From positions 1-64,000 of the forward strand of contig RCAB01000322.1 of the NCBI GenBank assembly GCA_003640385.1: a stretch of 64,000 nucleotides of DNA, written 5' to 3'. A program made the position numbers and the translations under genes. Positions 36,422-49,400 of this stretch are shown here, piece by piece. Source of the DNA: Setaria digitata. Lineage: Eukaryota > Nematoda > Chromadorea > Rhabditida > Setariidae. Positions within the stretch are counted from its first letter, which is position 1, and every line of letters begins with the position of its first letter. Under the pieces are notes generated by a model. It saw only the letters and a program-made list of their open reading frames with translations, was not told where the DNA came from and searched no databases.

Positions 36422-39293
36422 TCAGGAAAATGGGACAATTCTGGGATTATGGATAAGGAAATGCAGAAGCTGATGCTGTTGTTGGGGTAATGCTGGAACA
36501 GTACCGGTACAGAATAATGTAGGCGAAAAAATAGTTGCCAAATTTTCGACACTCATTTTATTCTCCGCACTATTATCGGCTACTCTCTGCATATGTATTA
36601 ATATAGCCAACAGTGTTCGACCATTTGCTTCATTTAGTTCTTTTAGAGCTTTCCTAAAATACACTAATGAAAAATGAACCTTAACAGCTTTTTTTTAATT
36701 TTAAAGCTAAATTTCACTAAAAGTTTTACTTAAATTTGCTTCGTTCTTTCATTTAAATATATTCTTGTCAGAGTACTAGACTCTAGTGAGATATTTCGAG
36801 AAGCAATTAATGAAGCAAAGTCAATAATAACCTGCACATTTTCGATCGTTCATGGAAAGCTCTATTATTAGTATAAGCGGTAAGTAAAGATCGATATACA
36901 GAAAATGGCACAAGCTGCTGGGGCAAAAGCCTGAGGTATAGCTTTAGAAGGCCAGCTACAGTATGAATATCTTCAACTGTTGAGAGATCAACTTTATGAA
37001 GTGTATCGAATTGACGCCGTAATCTTTCCATCTGTTCGTGAGAACCAGATACCTGAATTCAAATTCTGGTTTGATCAATTTACTAAAACTACAAAAGTTA
37101 TATGACAACTTAAGACTCAAGTGAATTTTGAGTTATACTAAGAGTTGGAAATTCCAATGTATTCCAGTAAGGTACAAAAAAAGAAGAAACTATCAAAGAA
37201 GATAGAAAGCAGACCCTATAGATTCCTTCCGCACGCAAACCTCGCCGTTCAACCTCCGTAATACAAGCAGAAACAACGGGTGGAATATTGACAGCATGTG
37301 CCATGCATAATGTACTGATATCTACAGCAAACATTCGTTTTACATATTTTGCCTCCGGTCGACAATCATGTATAGTGCGCTCGCTGCATTTTTTATGCGC
37401 ACAAAAACCACAGTCCTCACATTTTACACCCTGAAATTATCGTCACATTTGACACATTTATCATTCTGATTACAATATTCTGAAGTAAATGAAATAAACT
37501 GCATAAATGCAGTATCCCTGAAATGAATCGGACACCATATATATAGAATCCTTTGGTTAAAGAGCGAATCACACAACACAGAAACTGGAAACAAATGCAA
37601 ATCTGTTGTTTTGTCTGAACTGACTTCTGTGAAGAAGAAATGCTGCAAAGCAATAGCATGTTTTTTTTTTTTTTTTTTTCAGAAACTGAAATAATCACAG
37701 AACTAGTCACTTTGTACATAAATTATGGAAAAAAGAACCTGCTGAACAAGTCCCCACATAAAATTACGACAGTAATCACAATAATGTGGTATTCGAAATG
37801 TAGCTGGTGTGAAATTATGACACCGTGCACAGGGCTGTCGCCGACAATCGGTTGCTTTTTGGTACTGAGAATAAGGACTCTGCTCATAAATTGCTTCGTC
37901 GGCCATTCGCTGTATATAATCATTCGCATGTTTCTCCATATGCATCGTTATCAAGCCGTCTGCGACCAGATCTTCCAAATGTTCGAATCTAAACTAATTA
38001 TTCAAGTGATGTTTCTGACAAAATTGTCCACACGCCGTTCGTTGAAGTTAATCATTTATAATGAATATTTAATTTTCCCTACTTAAGCCATATATAACAA
38101 CAGTTCCTTATCTTCAGTATTAGTTTTAGCATATGATCAATAATCCTATAACTGTTATCGCACATCTTTTAGGCAACACCTGGATGAAAAACTTCTTTAG
38201 TCCTATTCACCCTTTAACCCTCCCTGCTTAATATGCACGAAGTTGAAAATTTAATCATCCAAATCACCCTACAAAAAGTTAATTCATCATGCCCAGCATC
38301 AAAAAATTGCAACAACCACTAATTCTAGTATAAAGAAGGAAGAAAATCTGTCAACATGAATACTCCGACCTAATTTCAAATATAAAAGCCAAATATTTAC
38401 CTTTTTTCGCCAACATAATGCATCCCATCGTAGAAGAGTTTATAATTTAATACACGTCCATCGAAAAGCATACACAACGTATTAGCACCTGGTGAACGTC
38501 TAGATGCTCGAACTAAAAATGCACCTTCACCTGCTTCCAATAACATAGTATCTGCCACTTCTCGCTCGATTAAACCGTGGAATTCGGTACCATACTGAAA
38601 TAAGACATGATGTTACATATTCTAACAATAAGCACATAAATGTTATTTACAACCAAACCTTACAAAAACGAAAATATTTCAAAAAAAAAAAGAAGATAAA
38701 TAGAAAGCAACTGTACCATGCAACATACAAATTTCGACAAACTTAGAATAATTTCTTACTTCTCGTACCGAAAATTAGTTATGATTTAATTTCAACATCG
38801 TGGGTTAAATCCACATCCAATTTAACTCCATTTGCCAATTTCAATTCAACCAAATTGTAACAACACTTCAACCTACTTTAATTTATCCCAACGTCGGGCA
38901 TATCAGCTCTACCTCAATTTAATTTAACTCAGTCCAATTTATTTTGAATTCTGAACAACGTTTCCAATTCAATTTTATCTCAACTCAGTCCACCAATATT
39001 TATTTCAATCTTAGCATGGCGTAGTTATAGCATAATTTCAACGCTATGTTCAGTAATATGGATGATATTTTAATTAATTCAATTAATTAATTTAATCCAG
39101 TCACAATGCTACAAATGATTTTCCAAATTAACAGTTAAGAATGATATTTGGTACAAAGCAAGGTCTACAAATATGGTAATACCTGAGGTGGCGAAGAATC
39201 TGGTGATATTATACACTTGACTGGAAAAGGTCGTGGTGCAGCTTCTTGTAGCAAATACAAATTTTGCTTCCAATAACCAACTTCTTCCTCCAT
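36422..39293 (-). CDS. chin-1: Chimaerin: SH2-C1-RhoGAP protein (Rac GTPase-activating)
   Basis: Six exons on the minus strand: 39293-39183, 38594-38401, 37988-37739, 37430-37215, 37052-36832, 36653-36422; 407 residues. An SH2 domain follows the N-terminus (YGTEFHGLIERE, GAFLVRASRRSPG, LFYDGMHYVG, LEDLVADGLI). The C1 domain (about residues 160-210) has the full H-X12-C-X2-C, C-X2-C-X4-H-X2-C-X7-C set and the MWGLVQQG core found in diacylglycerol-binding C1 domains. The RhoGAP domain carries the arginine finger in AEGIYRVSGS, then AGLLKLYLRLLPQQL and ENLATIFSPTLF. Chimaerins are cytosolic Rac GAPs recruited to membranes by diacylglycerol and receptor phosphotyrosine. Domain order and length equal alpha/beta-2 chimaerin. 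The start MEEEVGYWKQ follows an AG by one base; upstream alternative first exons are possible. Confidence 0.95.
38770..39000. repeat. Degenerate CAATTTAACTC-like repetitive region
   Basis: Variants of TCCAATTTAACTC and CAATTCAA recur about every 10-40 bases inside the chimaerin intron between exons 39293-39183 and 38594-38401. The array is irregular; unit boundaries cannot be set by eye. Confidence 0.5.
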
Positions 39294-40557
39294 CCTATCC
39301 AATTAAAGGCATTAAGAGTATAGAAAGAGATGAAATTCTTTTTTCCAATAAATTTAAATCTCAAAAATTTGCTTCTTCCATGCCATCAAGTCCTTTATTA
39401 ACCACATAATTACCTGTAATAGAACAATTATGCAACAACAGTGGATCAATAGCACTTTAATGAAAATAAAATTCAAACAGAATCTAACTAAATTATATCC
39501 ATATTAAATAATCAGATTTTACCGTTGCAACATCATAACGTAGGTCTTGAGAGGAATTTCAACTATACAATTACGGTATAATGTTTCATTGTCCTTCCCT
39601 GTGGAGGAGATTCGCCTGTGGACACGAGTGGCGTTACGACAATTGTAACAAAAGTCAGTGGAACCTTTTTTTTTTTTCTTTTTCTACATCTTTTTTAGAC
39701 GGAGGACAACAGGATGCATTAGAGGAGAAATTCATAAATTATGGTCTAAATCAGGTGTAGTTATTCTCGGTGGTTTTAGATTTTTCATGTTACAATTACG
39801 GACTAACAGATATAATGACTGTAGTAGTACCATTTAATAGGTTTTTATTTATTTGGTGCGACTCATTTAAGGCCTTATTCATTTAAACTTTCGGTTTCTT
39901 TTTTCTTCTTCCGAAAATATGTCATTTTCGTCGTTTACAAAGTTTTCTTTTTTATCTGCTTCGAAATGTTGAGAAGAGCATTCAGTGCTTAATTACTTTT
40001 ACAGAAGATGTTTTTACGCTGACGGTTGACAGCATTAAATACAAAAAAGTCGTGCTTAGTTTATTTTATTTACGGTTACTCGAGTACTAGGTTGTTCTGA
40101 GAGCTGTATGCAGTATCCAATTAATAATAGGAAGTAATGAAATTGAATGAATAGAATTTTTGGCAATCAGTTTTTCGACAACTAAAAGCAATTAGCCAAG
40201 AAATATGCATTCATTCACTAGCTGTATGTTTTTTTTCTTAATTATTTGAACAGCAGAATTTTTTGTTCCTGCTCAGAATTCCCTGTCAAATTACTTTTTT
40301 TCTCATAGGGTTTTTGCTTGATTCGATTCACTCAGCAATCCTTTTTGACCCGGTGAATCGAACAAAGCAATGCAGTATTCTATATATCGATTTCATAACT
40401 GGCCCTCTTGTTCTTTTCATGCTTATAAGTTAACCTTTCGCATATTGCGCTTTCTCGATACGTCTTGTACTTTTCCCTTTCGTATTTAATTTACTTTCAA
40501 ACGTTAGGATAAGATTTAATCAAATTTACAGGCAGATTTCTCTCTTATCCGAAAACA
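39294..40557. other. Divergent intergenic region between chimaerin and eEF1B-beta
   Basis: Upstream region for both genes, 1.26 kb. No coding exon seen. A CAAATTTACAG acceptor at its right end precedes the eEF1B-beta start. Confidence 0.6.
40521..40531 (+). promoter_or_regulatory. Probable spliced-leader acceptor of eEF1B-beta
   Basis: CAAATTTACAG is 26 bases before the start codon at 40558, with no clear upstream donor. Confidence 0.4.
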
Positions 40558-42055
40558 ATGTTCGATTTAAAAGCAGATACAGGAATGGCAGCTTTCGATG
40601 AACATCTAAAGGATTTTGCCTATGCATCGGGGTTTTTTTTTTTTGAAATTATTGGATGGTTTTTTCAATTTTTACGATTTTTTCCTTAAGGAGTAGTGAG
40701 TACGTTGTGAAAAAAAAATTTATGTGGGGAACATTAAGATTGTCGGAGAGTAATTGAGACGATAAGTTTCAAGTAACAACGCATCACAGATTCCACTCAT
40801 ATTCGTTCTGACAATACCTTTTGTTCATTCCCTACTTTGATAGTAATGATTAATGAGTAGAGGAAGAATTGCTTCAAGGATAACTTGAAGTGACAATTCT
40901 TGAAAAAAAAAAAAAAAAAAAGGGAACGCTGTACTGTAACCGGTAAGATTAATCACGTGTTAATATTTGTTTTTCATTTTTGTGATCAAAAATATTTTTC
41001 AGATACACACCATCTGGCGATGATACGCAGTTGTTTGGATCGATCACTTCAACACCGTCGACAAAATATGCTAACATTTTACGATGGTACCGACACATAC
41101 AGAGTTTTAGCGATGCAGAACGAAAATCGTAATCAGTTTTGATATTTTATTTACTATAATTGTTTAATATTCTGTTGTCAAGGACTGAGGTTGTTAACAT
41201 CAGAAGGGTAAAGCATGATCGCCTTTATCTTTCAACTATGTCATACGTGCTTTTTTCTTTTCCTCTTCATATTGGATAGGATGCTACACCTTGAGAAGGT
41301 GGTTTAATTTGCATTGTGGCACGGAAGTATCTTTTTGAACTTTTTCCATCTTCAATTAATTTCTTTCAATTAAGTTTAACTGATTTTTGAAAAAAGAGTG
41401 GATGGAATTCCGAGAAATTCTTTCATTCTTTCATTTTTTTTTTCAGATGGCCTACTGCGATGACTTCTACTAACGGAGTTCTTGAGAAAGAAGAGAATGA
41501 GGAAGATATTGATTTGTTCGGGTCAGATGACGAAGACGATGAAGAAAAAGCACGTATAACGGCTGCGCGACTGAAGGTTTACTTAACATTCCTTTTTGAT
41601 TTTTCAGCAATATATGAAGAAAGGGTTTGCATTATTCGTTTCTCATTCTTAGTATAAATTTTCTTGAAATCATTTTTTACGGAGAAAGAAAGTTAATCTA
41701 AACCAGGGAGGAGATGGCATTCGTTGTGATCTAGTTATTTGGAAAAGTAAGGAAAATACGCATTAGGAAAGAAGAAATGAATTTCTTGTTAGGAGTTAGA
41801 AGAGGAATCGAAACATTACAGCTGAGCCTTAGTTGTGATGAAACTGCGGGATTCACCGGTTGATAGTGGTGACGAGATGATTTTCTATTTATCCACTGAA
41901 AAAGTTATTGAGGATTCTTCTTTGAGAATAGAAAATTAAATCGATCATATTATACAGTAGCAACGTGTTAAAATCATTGCTTTGAGTTTGAAATTGAATA
42001 TATACTTGTTTGAACGAACATTCTATGATCAGTTACCGTTTGCTCTCTCTCTCTC

Positions 42056-42086
<31 letters not shown>

Positions 42087-43168
42087 ATTTACTCTTTTAT
42101 CCTCTGTTTACTCACTGTATATAGGAAGATGCATTTGAAAACAGAATGCTTCAAATTCTGCCAATGAAAAATCGTAAAGTAGTGTATGCATATCAAAAGT
42201 TTCTAAGAAACTTGAGGAACAAATAAAAATAAATACGCCTATCAGGAACTTGTAATATATTTACACATCAGTATTCCACAAGAACTGTATGGGACTATAT
42301 TCCATTCTTCAAAACTTTAGAAAACTAGTCTATCCAAATTCGTCTAAAATAGTAGTAAAGTAACTCTAAGAGCGCAGTTAATGGTAGCGTATATATTTTA
42401 GAAATTTAGAGCTGAGGAATGGCAAAAAAAAAAAACGCGTTATTCAAAATTTTTCTAGGCATATGAGGAGAAAAAGGCGAAAAAACCAGCTGCAGTTGCC
42501 AAATCGAACATTATTTTTGATGTGAAACCATGGGATGATTCGATTGAGATAGCCGATATTGAGAGGAATATACGGACAGTTGAAATGGATGGCCTTGTTT
42601 GGGGTGCAGCAAAGATTTTGCCAGTAGCTTATGGCATCAAAAAGCTTCAGGTACAGGATTTGTTATCCAGTATTTGTATCCTATACAAAAAAAAAAAAGC
42701 CACTTTGGATTTGTATTAAAAATTTATTGGAATTCTTAATGGAAAAAAAAAAATAAGGAAGATCATATGGACCCACGTGATAATTCCGATGCATGTTTTG
42801 GTTTATATTGTAAAGCAAATTGAGAATAAATCTTTGTGTACTAAATAGATAAGTAATATAACAAGGTTACCTTAGAATAGAGAGTAAGATTAATTGAAAA
42901 ATTTGCTATTATTTGGATACAATATACAATAAGTACGTTGATGTTATTCATGTTTCATTTTTCTTTTTTTTAGATTCAGTTCTCTATAATGAAATACAGT
43001 ACAATATTGTATTTTGAGAGAATTTGATATTGGGTTTCTTTTTTTTTTTTTTAGATTTGCTGTGTTGTGGAAGATGATAAAGTATCTTCTGATTGGTTGG
43101 AGGAGCAGATCATGGGCTTCGAGGATTTAGTGCAGTCGGTTGATATTGTTGCTTTCAATAAAGTATAA
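40558..43168 (+). CDS. eef-1B: Translation elongation factor 1-beta (eEF1B guanine nucleotide exchange subunit)
   Basis: Five exons: 40558-40631, 41003-41128, 41447-41576, 42459-42650, 43055-43168; 211 residues. The N-terminal part is the GST-C-like domain of the beta rather than the delta subunit ([20 protein letters not shown], then [18 protein letters not shown]). The acidic linker [15 protein letters not shown] matches the conserved phosphorylation region. The exchange domain shows [54 protein letters not shown] and [10 protein letters not shown]. The protein reloads eEF1A with GTP during elongation. Exon 2 is short and easily missed because another frame is open through it. An AATAAA lies 30 bases after the stop, and the next gene begins within 300 bases on the same strand. 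Confidence 0.95.
41835..41899 (+). ncRNA. Possible C/D-box snoRNA in eEF1B-beta intron 3 (weak)
   Basis: A C-box GTGATGA (41835-41841) and a D-box CTGA (41896-41899) are 65 bases apart end to end, with GTTGA and ATGATT in places where D' and C' boxes might be. Flanking stem pairing is poor. Human EEF1B2 introns host snoRNAs, which is why the site was inspected. This could be chance. Confidence 0.15.
42042..42086. repeat. (CT)n microsatellite
   Basis: CT dinucleotides with one CC interruption in eEF1B-beta intron 3. Confidence 0.93.
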
Positions 43169-43197
43169 GTGGTGTTTTATTGTTAGTGTTGTTGAAG

Positions 43198-43203
43198 AAT
43201 AAA
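43198..43203 (+). other. Candidate polyadenylation signal of eEF1B-beta
   Basis: AATAAA 30 bases after the stop codon, well placed for a short 3' UTR ahead of the next gene. Confidence 0.6.
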
Positions 43204-43424
43204 GCTTTTCACAAAAATTGTTTTTGATTATCATTTTTATCGAAGTTTCATCCTGTCTAATACAGGCTGTTAATATTCCTGGAAGCTAAGGTTTTTGTTT
43301 GGGGCGTTGGCGAATATAATACTTGAAGTGGAGGGGCGAAATGTTGACGAGTTCACAGACAGTACATTGTTTTAAATTATTTAGCTGAAGTTTCATTATT
43401 TGAAATGCGAGAGACCAATTTCAG

Positions 43425-46400
43425 AAGGTGATTCGTCTTCGCTGGGAGCATTGAATTTAGATTTGTTGCAAAAATTACTTCAGAAGTTCAAATCATTGGA
43501 TAAGGCGTTGTACGCCTTAGTCGTTGAGGATTCAGGTAAACCAAATTGCCGTTACTAATTAATTGTTATTAACTAGTATGAAATGACTTTTCAACATAAT
43601 TCCCTCATTTTTTTTCGAGTTTTTTATTTTTATGTTTCCAGATTTGTCGTTGCTTTCGGCATTAAGGTATGGGTCGAGTAACTCTACACGACTGTCTCTA
43701 TCTGGTACAAATGGGTTGTACTCGTGAGTTTTGAATTTAAAAGTCAATTCCAAATTCAAAGTCTTATCTATTATAAATTACATACTTTACATGTGCGTTT
43801 AAAATTTACACATTATTTTAAACACGTTTGTATTTTACGACATGTGTGGTTAGATATATAGGTAATCAAATCCCACTCATTTGAATGCAGAAGTATGCAA
43901 ATGCTCCAACGCTTGGGAAAGACGATTTCCTAAATTTACTGGTTTTCTAAATCTGTTTGAAAGAGTAAGAGATAAATTTTAAATAAATTTTCGATTTGAT
44001 TAAACGATGTATTTATACTTCTGGAAGGTAATTTATTAAATTGTCATGCGTTACATTATAAAGTCTATTTATTGCGGATATAGATAAATTAAAGAAGTGA
44101 TAGTCGCTTGACTTCTCATGTCAGATTTGCTTTAGCAAAAACAGTGAAAACTGGGAAATTAACTAACAACAAACTTTAAATTTGATGCGTAAAGATTTGA
44201 GTGTGAGCACCTAGATACACAGTGCATACATATGCAGAGGCTAAGATATGAGCGGTATGTTTGATGAAAGAGATTCGAATTGGTTATCAAGCTCCATCAT
44301 AGTAGATGAAATTGAACATATTTCGAGTACTTGAACAGTTTCATGCCTTGATTTTTACTTATGAGGATAAGTGTATTGCTTTTCATTTTCAGTTTAAATT
44401 TTGAGCAGTAACTGCGAAGTATTTTTCAAACCGTTGCAAGTTTTTAGCTGTAAGTTTGCCGAAAGTAAGACGACTGCCGTTCGATCCCTTAAAGCACCAA
44501 ACGATACATCTGGAACGTTTGATGCGAAGTAAAGGACTAGTGGATTCACAGCTCTATGAGGAATATCCGCTGCCATATTCGGAAAATCTTCCATGTAATT
44601 CGGATGCCATTGAGACTACTACTACAGTTGTTGATCACAATTATTCTATGCCTTCTAATGCGGTGCTACCACCGCCACCATCACTATCACCTCCCACAAC
44701 AGGTTTCGAAGAATCTGAAATCGATTATCGAGTTTATTATTCTTACCGCATGTTATTTTTGATGAAGAAGGTTATTGTTTTCAGATGATGCTTTTTAATT
44801 TTTTTCTTTGATTTGTTTTATAGTTCCTTAAGTAATCAATTTTTTTATTTGATAATTGTCACATATGACCGATGTTTCGAAGTCTAGATTTAATGCTTCT
44901 AGATAGCTGAAATTTTGGAAGAAATGCACAAGACGGAAAATAATCCGTCAATTTTGCTTTCGATTAATCAGTTGTCGATTGTAGAAACAGCTTTTGAGTT
45001 TATTATACCAACAGCAGTTCGACCATACGTTGATGATGATAAGTATTATTTCCACTTTGAATATTCTTCCTCCAGAGTTTCGTAATCATTTGAAATTTCT
45101 CTTAATACTTTGTTGTTTAGGAAGCAGATTTCGCATTCTTTTAATTTCCTCTGAAAGTGATTTGTGAGGATTAACGGACTGGACTGTACTTCAAGTTTTC
45201 AGGTGTGATTTTGCATCTGGGTAAGAGTAGTCTCGTGGAGCATTGGAAACCAATTGTTGGAGATGTTATATTTCGTAAAAAACAGGTTATTTTTATTAGT
45301 ATTTATAACAGTTTCTAATTAAAAAAAATACCGGTATGTAGAAGAATCATATTTGTTATTATCAGATATTTTAATATTAGATCTTTAACTTGAATCTTTC
45401 GTATGATTTCACCCTATTTTCGGACGTCTTTTTAATTCCACTGCTGTTCAGTGATTTTAGCAAATTCTTAATTGAGTTGTCAGTGCTGCTGCTCACATGT
45501 TGTCATTTGATGAACCGTGCAGTTCATATATTGTGATTAACAGTTGATTTTTTTTTTTTTTAGCTAAAGAAAGCATTGGAAGTTTTTAATCTGCTGATGA
45601 ATTCATGCGAAATGATAAAGAACTGTGTAGTGAAAAAATTTTTGGCAGATTATATATGCTTGAACGAACAGGTCTGTTAGTTTTCATATCCTCTCATACT
45701 TGTATAGCTTTGAACATTTTCACCTTTTGCTTAAATCTAAAAACATTACAAGTAGAAATCAAACATTTTCGTCCTCCCTTTCATTATAATAAATCCAGTG
45801 AAATATGAAATTAAAATGCCATATTTTTACGAATACCATATTTTACAGCTTATCAAATTGGGCGAGAAAGATCACAGGGAAAAGTATGAAAAATTCATTT
45901 TAAGTATCGACAGGTACTATTTTAACATGTTTTCCATTGAACTAGGGTATAACTGTTTAGCTGGTGGAAAAAATTGAACCAAATGTTGCAAAAGCATTCA
46001 CACAAGTGTTATTAGAATCCTGTTGTTAAATTAATATTCTGTCTGCAGTTATTCATTATTCAAAAAATGTTTTATAATAATTCATTATTAGTTAGAAACG
46101 AGGTATTCAATTTCTTGAATTGTGACTTATTATTTTTTCGAAGCCATTATCTTGTTCTATTTGCAGACCTATGTTGATCACATCGCTATTTATCTTATTA
46201 ACTGCAAATAAAAAACAACCAAAATGGCTACATGTAAGTTGAAGCTTAAAGAATCAACTTCGTTGCGAAAAAAATGGTATTATATAGTAATATATTAAAG
46301 ATGTAATGAAAAAAATGAAAAAAAACCTTAGTCATATTTTATAACTTTCAGAAAGCAGCAAGCAAGCATATCACCAAGCTTTTGTTGCTGGAGAATGGAT

Positions 46401-49400
46401 TATATCATTTAATAACAGCAATAACTGAAGGTTTGCATCATTCTAGTCATCGAATCAGTTTTTCCATCGATTTCAAGTTGCTTCATGGAAAATCACAGTG
46501 AATTTTCAGGTGCAAATTGTTTTGGAGATTTTGGGTTTGTGCAGTCTTTATCGCGGATACTGGTAACAGTTCCGTATAAAATGCCGGAAGAAAAATACTA
46601 TATTTCTCTAATTGAAAATTTTTTGGTTGTCATAGAGGTAAGTCGTTTTTCTAAATGAATCCCATTCCGCGAGTTATTGTTAAAAATATATTCTTGGTTG
46701 CTCGAGATTTGTAGACAGTTACTAGGAATATCACGTGTTGTATTTCACCAGACATTATAGTTTTGTCACTAATAGGATTACATAAAGTGTGATTTTCACC
46801 TTTCCTTTTAAAAAAAAGTTCTAGTAATTTTTCATGAAAACATATCATGACCTCCATTAAAAACGTGTTGTAGCTCGCAATCGAAAAGTTACAATGAGGT
46901 AAAAGACGTAAAATACATGAAGCAGTTATGCTTGAAAATTTTAGGTCTCTCACTTCATATGTATGAAGTTCATTTCAGATTGATACATAAATATAACTAA
47001 ACAGAATGAAGTAGATTAGAATTGAGGAAATAAATATTAATTTCAATTTTAGAAGCATCCGAATGCTAGCGATGCAGCTGTTTGCTTCGCTGTTGTATTA
47101 GATATGTTGCCAAAGGAAATGGTTGGAATGATTTTTGATACATTATTGTTACCATGGGAGGTTTGCTTTATTTAAATAAATTTTTTTATTGCTATCATTT
47201 AATAGATTTTAAGTATACAGAGTGTGTCTTAATTTCAAAATAGAAATGTTTCAACAGTTATATTGAGTGGAGCTTTGTCTAAATTTTTTCCTCGAGAGCA
47301 TAATCGTAAGCACCTATGGTATTTTCTGATATTTCAGATTCTTGATAGTAACCAGTGAATAAAGAAACTTTAATATGATTTCATATTCCAGAACCTAAAA
47401 ATTGATTGCTGTTCAAAATATCCATCGAAGAAGGATGATTTTTTCGATCCTATGTTGGATAGATCACTTAGGATTTTGTCATTTTATGCCAAGGCACTTC
47501 CACGAGGAATGCATTTGCCACTTTTCTGCAGGTTCAAAGCGGTAAAGATCCTTTATTTAATTATATATCGATTATATTCAAACATACTAGCACGAAATCC
47601 TTTGACAGTGAAAGAACCGCTCTTAATTAAGGCTTTAAATCTTATACTTTGAAGAAACTGCGGAGATGGCGCTCTTTTCAGTTAAAAATTAGGTGGTCTA
47701 ACTCTAGCTTACCCATCTTGCATAGCAAAGGTAGCAAGTAAAGAGATTGATATTATCTAAAATAGTAAAATAAACATTAGTAAAATCTAACCTTTAAAGC
47801 ATGGATTGGTGCTTATTGCTATAACCATTCCAGACCTATTTGACTGACCAAAGCAAGAATTAGTTTCTGTTTCTTAATTCATTAATTGAGTCATCTGCCT
47901 TATTGCGACCAATTTAATTCTGTTAATCTTGTTATTAGGGGTCAAGGGACTGGTTTTTCATATGGCTGTGGTTCAGATATATCCGATTTTAAATACTTCA
48001 TTTCCTTTTATATCAATTTTCCTGCTTTGACCTCACCATTTATCTTCCTGACACAAGTGATCCTTGTAGTCCATTTTTTGTTTGTTTTAATTTGTTTTCA
48101 CGCTAACTGCTTAACGGTTTTATTCCTTTTTGCATAGAAAGAAAACAGTGGGTGAACAACTGGTATTGTTAATATAAAAATCCTTATTTTCCAGCTTTCT
48201 CCACACAGATTTTGTTGTGAACTGTTAATCTGAACGGATTAGTTCTAATTCATTGGTGAGATTAACAAAAGTGATTAACATGGTCAATGAGATGCTAATT
48301 TTATGATTTAAAAACTTAGCAGAGTAAACGTTTGCAGTTATTCAATTTATGGACACTTCTGTATGCGAGCTATGCAGAAAACAGTGAAAGAAGGTTACAT
48401 GGGAATTCAGTGGAGTATGACAATGCAGGTCAGGGAATATTTGATATTTTACACCGAATTCTCGATGATCCATCATTTCAAACAGTCGACGAAAAGGTTA
48501 CGAAATTATTTAATCACTGTTATAAAATGTTAGCTGTCATTGTATTTCTTGGAATAGCATTACATAAGGATATGTTAATTGTGCTTTTTATTAATTTTTA
48601 TTTACTTTATAAGTTTGATTAAAATTTTTTGGTACTCTTTCCTTTAAAATTTTTTATTTTTATTCATATCTAATTGTAGGCTGTGAATCAGAATTAACCT
48701 TTTTATTTCATTTTGGTTTCATTACTTCAGATTTCAGGCCGAATTTCTTGTTCGCCAAATAGAGGATGAATGCGATTCGTATTTGCCGGAATTGTGTCAC
48801 AGAAGGGTTAGTTCTGTTATTGTTGGCTAGGGAAATTCTAAAACGTTCCAGTGCAGATAAATTATAGCTCTGGTTTAATTATTACAAATACTTTTCAGAT
48901 TCTGATAGAAGAGGTCGAACAAAAGGAAAATAAGCAGGAAGGAGTGGAGCAAACGGCTTGTTCACTTTCCTCTTCCTTTTATAACAGTCAAATTTTTTGG
49001 CTCAAACTGCTTAAAGCCCACTATTCAAGTCTCCAGATTTGTCTCATAAAGCCTGAAAAAGTGGAAAATGCATTTATTCGTTTCGAAAAAGGAGTTTTGA
49101 AAATTCTGCAGGTTAGTTTTACTTTTTGCCTGGTTTATGGGGAATCAGTCCTAATCGATAGAAATAATTTTCATAGAGTTAAGACAATAGTGAAAGTATG
49201 CTTTAGTGAAAAAAAAAGTCGGAGTAGCGTGCACTTTTTTTGAACTTTATTATGTCATTATATTTTTAACAGTATCGTCATCTTGATGATAGGTGTAATG
49301 AATAGAAGGTAATTTCACGATTTTAGAGAATTCAAGCAGAGGAACCAAAAGCTTCACGTCGTTTGGCAATCAGGACTGCAATGTGTTGCATTGAACGTTG

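Noticed and set aside
40900..41142. 80-codon open frame starting with a Lys run and continuing through MIRSCLDRS
   Set aside because: The coding frame here is the next one, giving [11 protein letters not shown] of eEF1B-beta.
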